The notes beneath the pieces were generated by a model. The model was not told the origin of the DNA. It saw only the letters and a program-made list of their open reading frames with translations, and searched no databases. From Paenibacillus luteus (GTDB lineage Bacteria; Bacillota; Bacilli; Paenibacillales; Paenibacillaceae): DNA of 64,000 bases. The position numbers and the translations under genes are program-made. The DNA lies in the NCBI RefSeq assembly GCF_006542765.1, contig NZ_SKCD01000055.1, positions 124,001-188,000 on the forward strand. Direction: 5' to 3'. Below, piece by piece: positions 61,382-64,000 of the stretch. Numbering within the stretch: the first letter of the stretch is position 1; every line of letters starts with the position of its first letter.

Positions 61382-62190
61382 TTGGCTTCCTGTTGAAAAA
61401 CAAAACTTTGTCCGCGGCGCTCTTGTTTATATTGTTCTTAATGCTAGCCGGTATGTTTGCGGCATGGCTGCAGCCCTATGATCCTTACCAGCCGAATTAT
61501 GATGCCAAGCTGCAAACGCCGGGTTTCAAGCATCTGTTTGGCACTGATTATTTGGGTAGGGATATTCTCAGCCGGGTGCTGGCCGGAATCAGCCAGTCGG
61601 TATTTCCTGCTTTTGTTGTCCTTGGCCTAGTTATGGCGATTAGCCTCCTATTAGGCACCTTGAGCGGTTACTACGGAAGACGGCTCGATATGCTGCTGAT
61701 GAGCATCACGGATATTTTTGTGGCAGTGCCTAATATACTTCTGACCATCGTTATTATCGGCTTTTTGGGCTTTGGAATGGAAAATGTCTATGCTGCTATC
61801 CTGCTTTCCTGGTGGGCCAAGTATGTGCGGATTATTCGTGGCCTTGTTCATGATGTGAAGAAAGAGCCCTTTATGCTCTCCAGCCGGGTAAGCGGTTCGT
61901 TTGGGATCGTTCATATTGTTCGCCATATTGTGCCCAACCTGATTCCGCAGGTGGTAACGATAGCTATTTTGGATGTAAGCAGAGTAATTCTAACGTTATC
62001 GGGCCTCTCGTTTCTGGGCATTGGCGCTCAGCCTCCGTCACCGGAATGGGGAGTCATGCTGCTCGATGGCAAAAATTATTTGCAAATTGCTCCGTGGATG
62101 GGCTTTTTTCCTGGCCTTATGATATTTGCGACCGCCTGCGCCTTTCAAATTTGCGGAGAAAAGCTGCGCAGTGTGTTTAAACTGAAATAA
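61378..62190 (+). CDS. NikC/CntC-like ABC transporter permease
   Basis: The best start is TTG 61378, overlapping the previous stop as TTGA, with GAGGTGGGAG upstream; GTG 61369 is the alternative. The product is 270 aa with about six membrane helices, FGTDYLGRDILSRVL (OppC/NikC signature) and a modified EAA loop (FMLSSRVSGSFGIVHIVRHI). It is translationally coupled to NikB. Confidence 0.9.
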   Translation: MIGFLLKNKTLSAALLFILFLMLAGMFAAWLQPYDPYQPNYDAKLQTPGFKHLFGTDYLGRDILSRVLAGISQSVFPAFVVLGLVMAISLLLGTLSGYYGRRLDMLLMSITDIFVAVPNILLTIVIIGFLGFGMENVYAAILLSWWAKYVRIIRGLVHDVKKEPFMLSSRVSGSFGIVHIVRHIVPNLIPQVVTIAILDVSRVILTLSGLSFLGIGAQPPSPEWGVMLLDGKNYLQIAPWMGFFPGLMIFATACAFQICGEKLRSVFKLK

Positions 62191-62221
62191 GGAGTGAGCG
62201 AAGATTGGAGTCATTGCTGAA

Positions 62222-62986
62222 GTGAAAGAGCTCTGTATTAGGGATTCCAGCAATCGGATGTTGGTCGGCGGCAGCTCCTTCAAGCTGCGCGCTGGAGAGA
62301 CGCTTTGCCTAATCGGCGAGAGCGGCAGCGGCAAAACCTTAACGGGCAAAGCCTTGCTCGGCATGCTGCCTTTCCCGCTAAAATGGACGGGAGATATTCT
62401 TTTCCGTGACGAGCCAATCCGTCGCTTTCGCGGGCGCGACTGGCAGCGCGTAAGGGGGAAGCGAATCGGCACGATTTTTCAGCAGCCCGAGCAGGCGCTT
62501 CATGCCGCTATTCCCATCGGAAGACAGCTCGGGGATTTACTTCGAAGCCACCTTCCGATTACGAGGCTTGCGGCGGAGAGAAAAGCCAAAGCGATGCTGG
62601 GCAAGGTTTCCCTGCGTGACGTTGACCGGGTGATGAAGAGCTACCCTTATGAGCTGAGCGGAGGCATGAATCAACGTGTGATGATTGCGATGGCGCTGCT
62701 TCTGGAGCCGGAACTGCTCATAGCAGATGAGCCCACAAGCGCGCTCGACGTCACGACGCAGGCCGAAATTCTAACCCTGCTGAAAGGCCTGTCCTCGGAA
62801 AATAAGATGAGCATGCTGTTTGTCACGCATGATTTGCTCATCGCCAATTATTTGGCGGATACGATTGCGGTCATGTACCGAGGAGAGATCGTAGAGCAGG
62901 GCAGGGCTACGGATGTGCTGAAGCACCCTCAGCATGCGTATACGAGGGAGCTGTGGCAATACCGCTCCGCATTTATGCTTCCGTAG
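62222..62986 (+). CDS. NikD/CntD-like ABC transporter ATPase
   Basis: Walker A GESGSGKT, Q-loop FQQPEQALH, signature ELSGGMNQRV, Walker B LLIADEPTSALD, H-loop VTHD. From GTG 62222 it is 254 aa. However, the strong site AAGGAG lies far upstream (62189-62194). The frame is open back to an ATT at 62204, which would add GVIAEV and restore the usual first strand (IAEVKELCI). A rare ATT start is therefore possible. Confidence 0.9.
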   Translation: MKELCIRDSSNRMLVGGSSFKLRAGETLCLIGESGSGKTLTGKALLGMLPFPLKWTGDILFRDEPIRRFRGRDWQRVRGKRIGTIFQQPEQALHAAIPIGRQLGDLLRSHLPITRLAAERKAKAMLGKVSLRDVDRVMKSYPYELSGGMNQRVMIAMALLLEPELLIADEPTSALDVTTQAEILTLLKGLSSENKMSMLFVTHDLLIANYLADTIAVMYRGEIVEQGRATDVLKHPQHAYTRELWQYRSAFMLP

Positions 62987-63004
62987 AAAGGGGATGGAGC
63001 GATT

Positions 63005-63760
63005 ATGCTCGAAATCAGACAGCTGTCGAAAACGATTGGATCCAAAATGATCCTCTCGGATATGGAGTTTAGTTTGCCAGCAGGAGGTTCGCTAGCGGTT
63101 GTCGGTGAGAGCGGCAGCGGCAAATCGACACTTGCGAGAATCATAATGGCGCTGGAGCGCCCGACCGTAGGCGATGTCAGGTATGAGGGCACGCTTGCTC
63201 CAACCCGCAAGACCGCCGCATTTAGAGGCTGGTATAGTGAAATCCAATTCGTATTTCAAAATACGACCGCCTCTCTCGATCCGCGAATGACGGTCGGACA
63301 GAGCATTGAGGAGCCGCTTCGTCATTTTACGAAGCTTGGCAAGGCGGAGAGACGGGAGATGACCGCGGAATACGCGGCTTTGGTAGGTCTTCCCTTGTCG
63401 CTGTTGGCGGCTAGACCGGGGCTGTTAAGCGGCGGACAGTACCAGCGTGCTTGCATTGCCAAAGCGCTGATCGTTAAGCCTAAGCTGCTGGTTTGCGACG
63501 AAATCGTCTCCAATCTGGACGTCATCCATCAGCACAAGATCATGGAGCTGCTGCAAAGGCTAAAGGCAGAGCAGAATTTGTCGCTGCTCTTTATTACGCA
63601 TGATCTCACCCTCGTCGCGGGTTTATGTGAGCAAATCCTCGTCATGAAAGAAGGACGGATGGTCGAGCTGTTCGATTCGGACTCGTTGCTGTCCGGCGAG
63701 CGTCATCCCTATACAAAGGCACTGCTCGAGGCAGTCAGGCTGCTTGGCCGCGGAGCATGA
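63005..63760 (+). CDS. NikE/CntF-like ABC transporter ATPase
   Basis: The product is 251 aa with AAAGGGG upstream of ATG. Walker A GESGSGKST, Q-loop FQNTTASLDPRMTV, signature LLSGGQYQRA, Walker B LLVCDEIVSNLD, H-loop ITHD. Walker B/D-loop reads DEIVSNLD where most have DEPTSALD. It is the heterodimer partner of the preceding ATPase and the last gene of the operon; no U-tailed terminator was found in the 200 bases that follow. Confidence 0.92.
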   Translation: MLEIRQLSKTIGSKMILSDMEFSLPAGGSLAVVGESGSGKSTLARIIMALERPTVGDVRYEGTLAPTRKTAAFRGWYSEIQFVFQNTTASLDPRMTVGQSIEEPLRHFTKLGKAERREMTAEYAALVGLPLSLLAARPGLLSGGQYQRACIAKALIVKPKLLVCDEIVSNLDVIHQHKIMELLQRLKAEQNLSLLFITHDLTLVAGLCEQILVMKEGRMVELFDSDSLLSGERHPYTKALLEAVRLLGRGA

Positions 63761-63985
63761 AGAAAATAGCGTGCTTGAGCCAGAGCGGAGCTGCTTTGGG
63801 ATGATCTTGCCGTTATATGGAGGATACGGCAGGATGTTTCCGAATGGATAGCATTGGTTTCCGCTCACCCCGTCTAAGACGGAATTATTAGAAATAGTGC
63901 GGCCGGATAAGGTTTTTCATTAGGTTTAGTATTCGATATACTTAAATGGACCGATTGGAAAACATTATCTGGAGGGTGATTTTAC

Positions 63986-64000
63986 TTGACTTACATGGAC
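63986..64000 (+). CDS. start of a gene cut by the window end
   Basis: TTG with GGAGGG nine bases upstream, first codons reading M-T-Y-M-D. Too short to identify. Confidence 0.45.

Noticed and set aside
1-64000. tRNA, rRNA, CRISPR arrays, prophage or complete insertion sequences
   Set aside because: None recognised by eye on either strand; small degenerate elements cannot be excluded without a search.

Overview
The window looks like a chromosome segment of a spore-forming, S-layer-bearing Gram-positive of the Paenibacillus type. The evidence is YesN/YesM two-component pairs beside sugar ABC transporters, an SLH-anchored surface protein, a gerA-type germination operon, a KinB-like sensor kinase, strong AGGAGG ribosome sites, frequent TTG/GTG starts and many U-tailed intrinsic terminators. 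No rRNA, tRNA, CRISPR array, prophage or intact insertion sequence was recognised.

Layout. (1) 1-13.7 kb, + strand: a surface/redox locus. It holds the 3' part of a giant repeat protein, an SLH protein with two thioredoxin-like modules, a membrane-tethered Ser-linker protein ending in two cysteines, and a membrane-tethered TlpA/ResA-type thioredoxin. The SLH and Ser-linker genes are preceded by near-identical regulatory modules: a 16-bp box, a promoter 22 bp further on, a leader of the same length, a CTGG-hairpin box and a terminator. (2) 13.7-21 kb: carbohydrate degradation, with a domain-permuted GH3 beta-glucosidase, a decayed SDR gene and a secreted GH9 glucanase (minus strand) with a CcpA-type cre site. 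(3) 22-29.3 kb: a YesN/YesM pair and a three-gene oligosaccharide importer (two permeases, one lipoprotein). (4) 29.5-33.6 kb, minus strand: a four-gene germination receptor operon. (5) 33.7-36.9 kb: a Zn/Cd P-type ATPase divergent from a CadC/SmtB-type repressor, then an unlisted 45-aa gene. (6) 37-46.2 kb: a second YesN/YesM pair with a membrane-anchored RbsB-like protein, two binding lipoproteins and two permeases. Neither sugar importer has a local ATPase, so both probably share an MsmX-type ATPase encoded elsewhere. (7) 46.4-57.9 kb: a hypothetical protein, udk, msrA, an aldo/keto reductase, hflX, an SNF2 helicase with a partner protein, a KinB-like kinase and a small HTH protein. hflX has a long leader with a 13-codon peptide and two tandem terminators. 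(8) 57.9-63.8 kb: a SAM methyltransferase divergent from a complete NikABCDE-like importer. The shared intergenic region carries a near-consensus Zur box inside the importer's promoter, which suggests zinc/metallophore uptake rather than peptide uptake.

The most unusual items are the surface/redox locus with its duplicated leader module, the hflX leader, the Zur-boxed divergent methyltransferase/importer, and a predicted anti-Shine-Dalgarno switch before the second sugar-binding lipoprotein. All calls come from reading the sequence. No database search, structure prediction or folding program was run.
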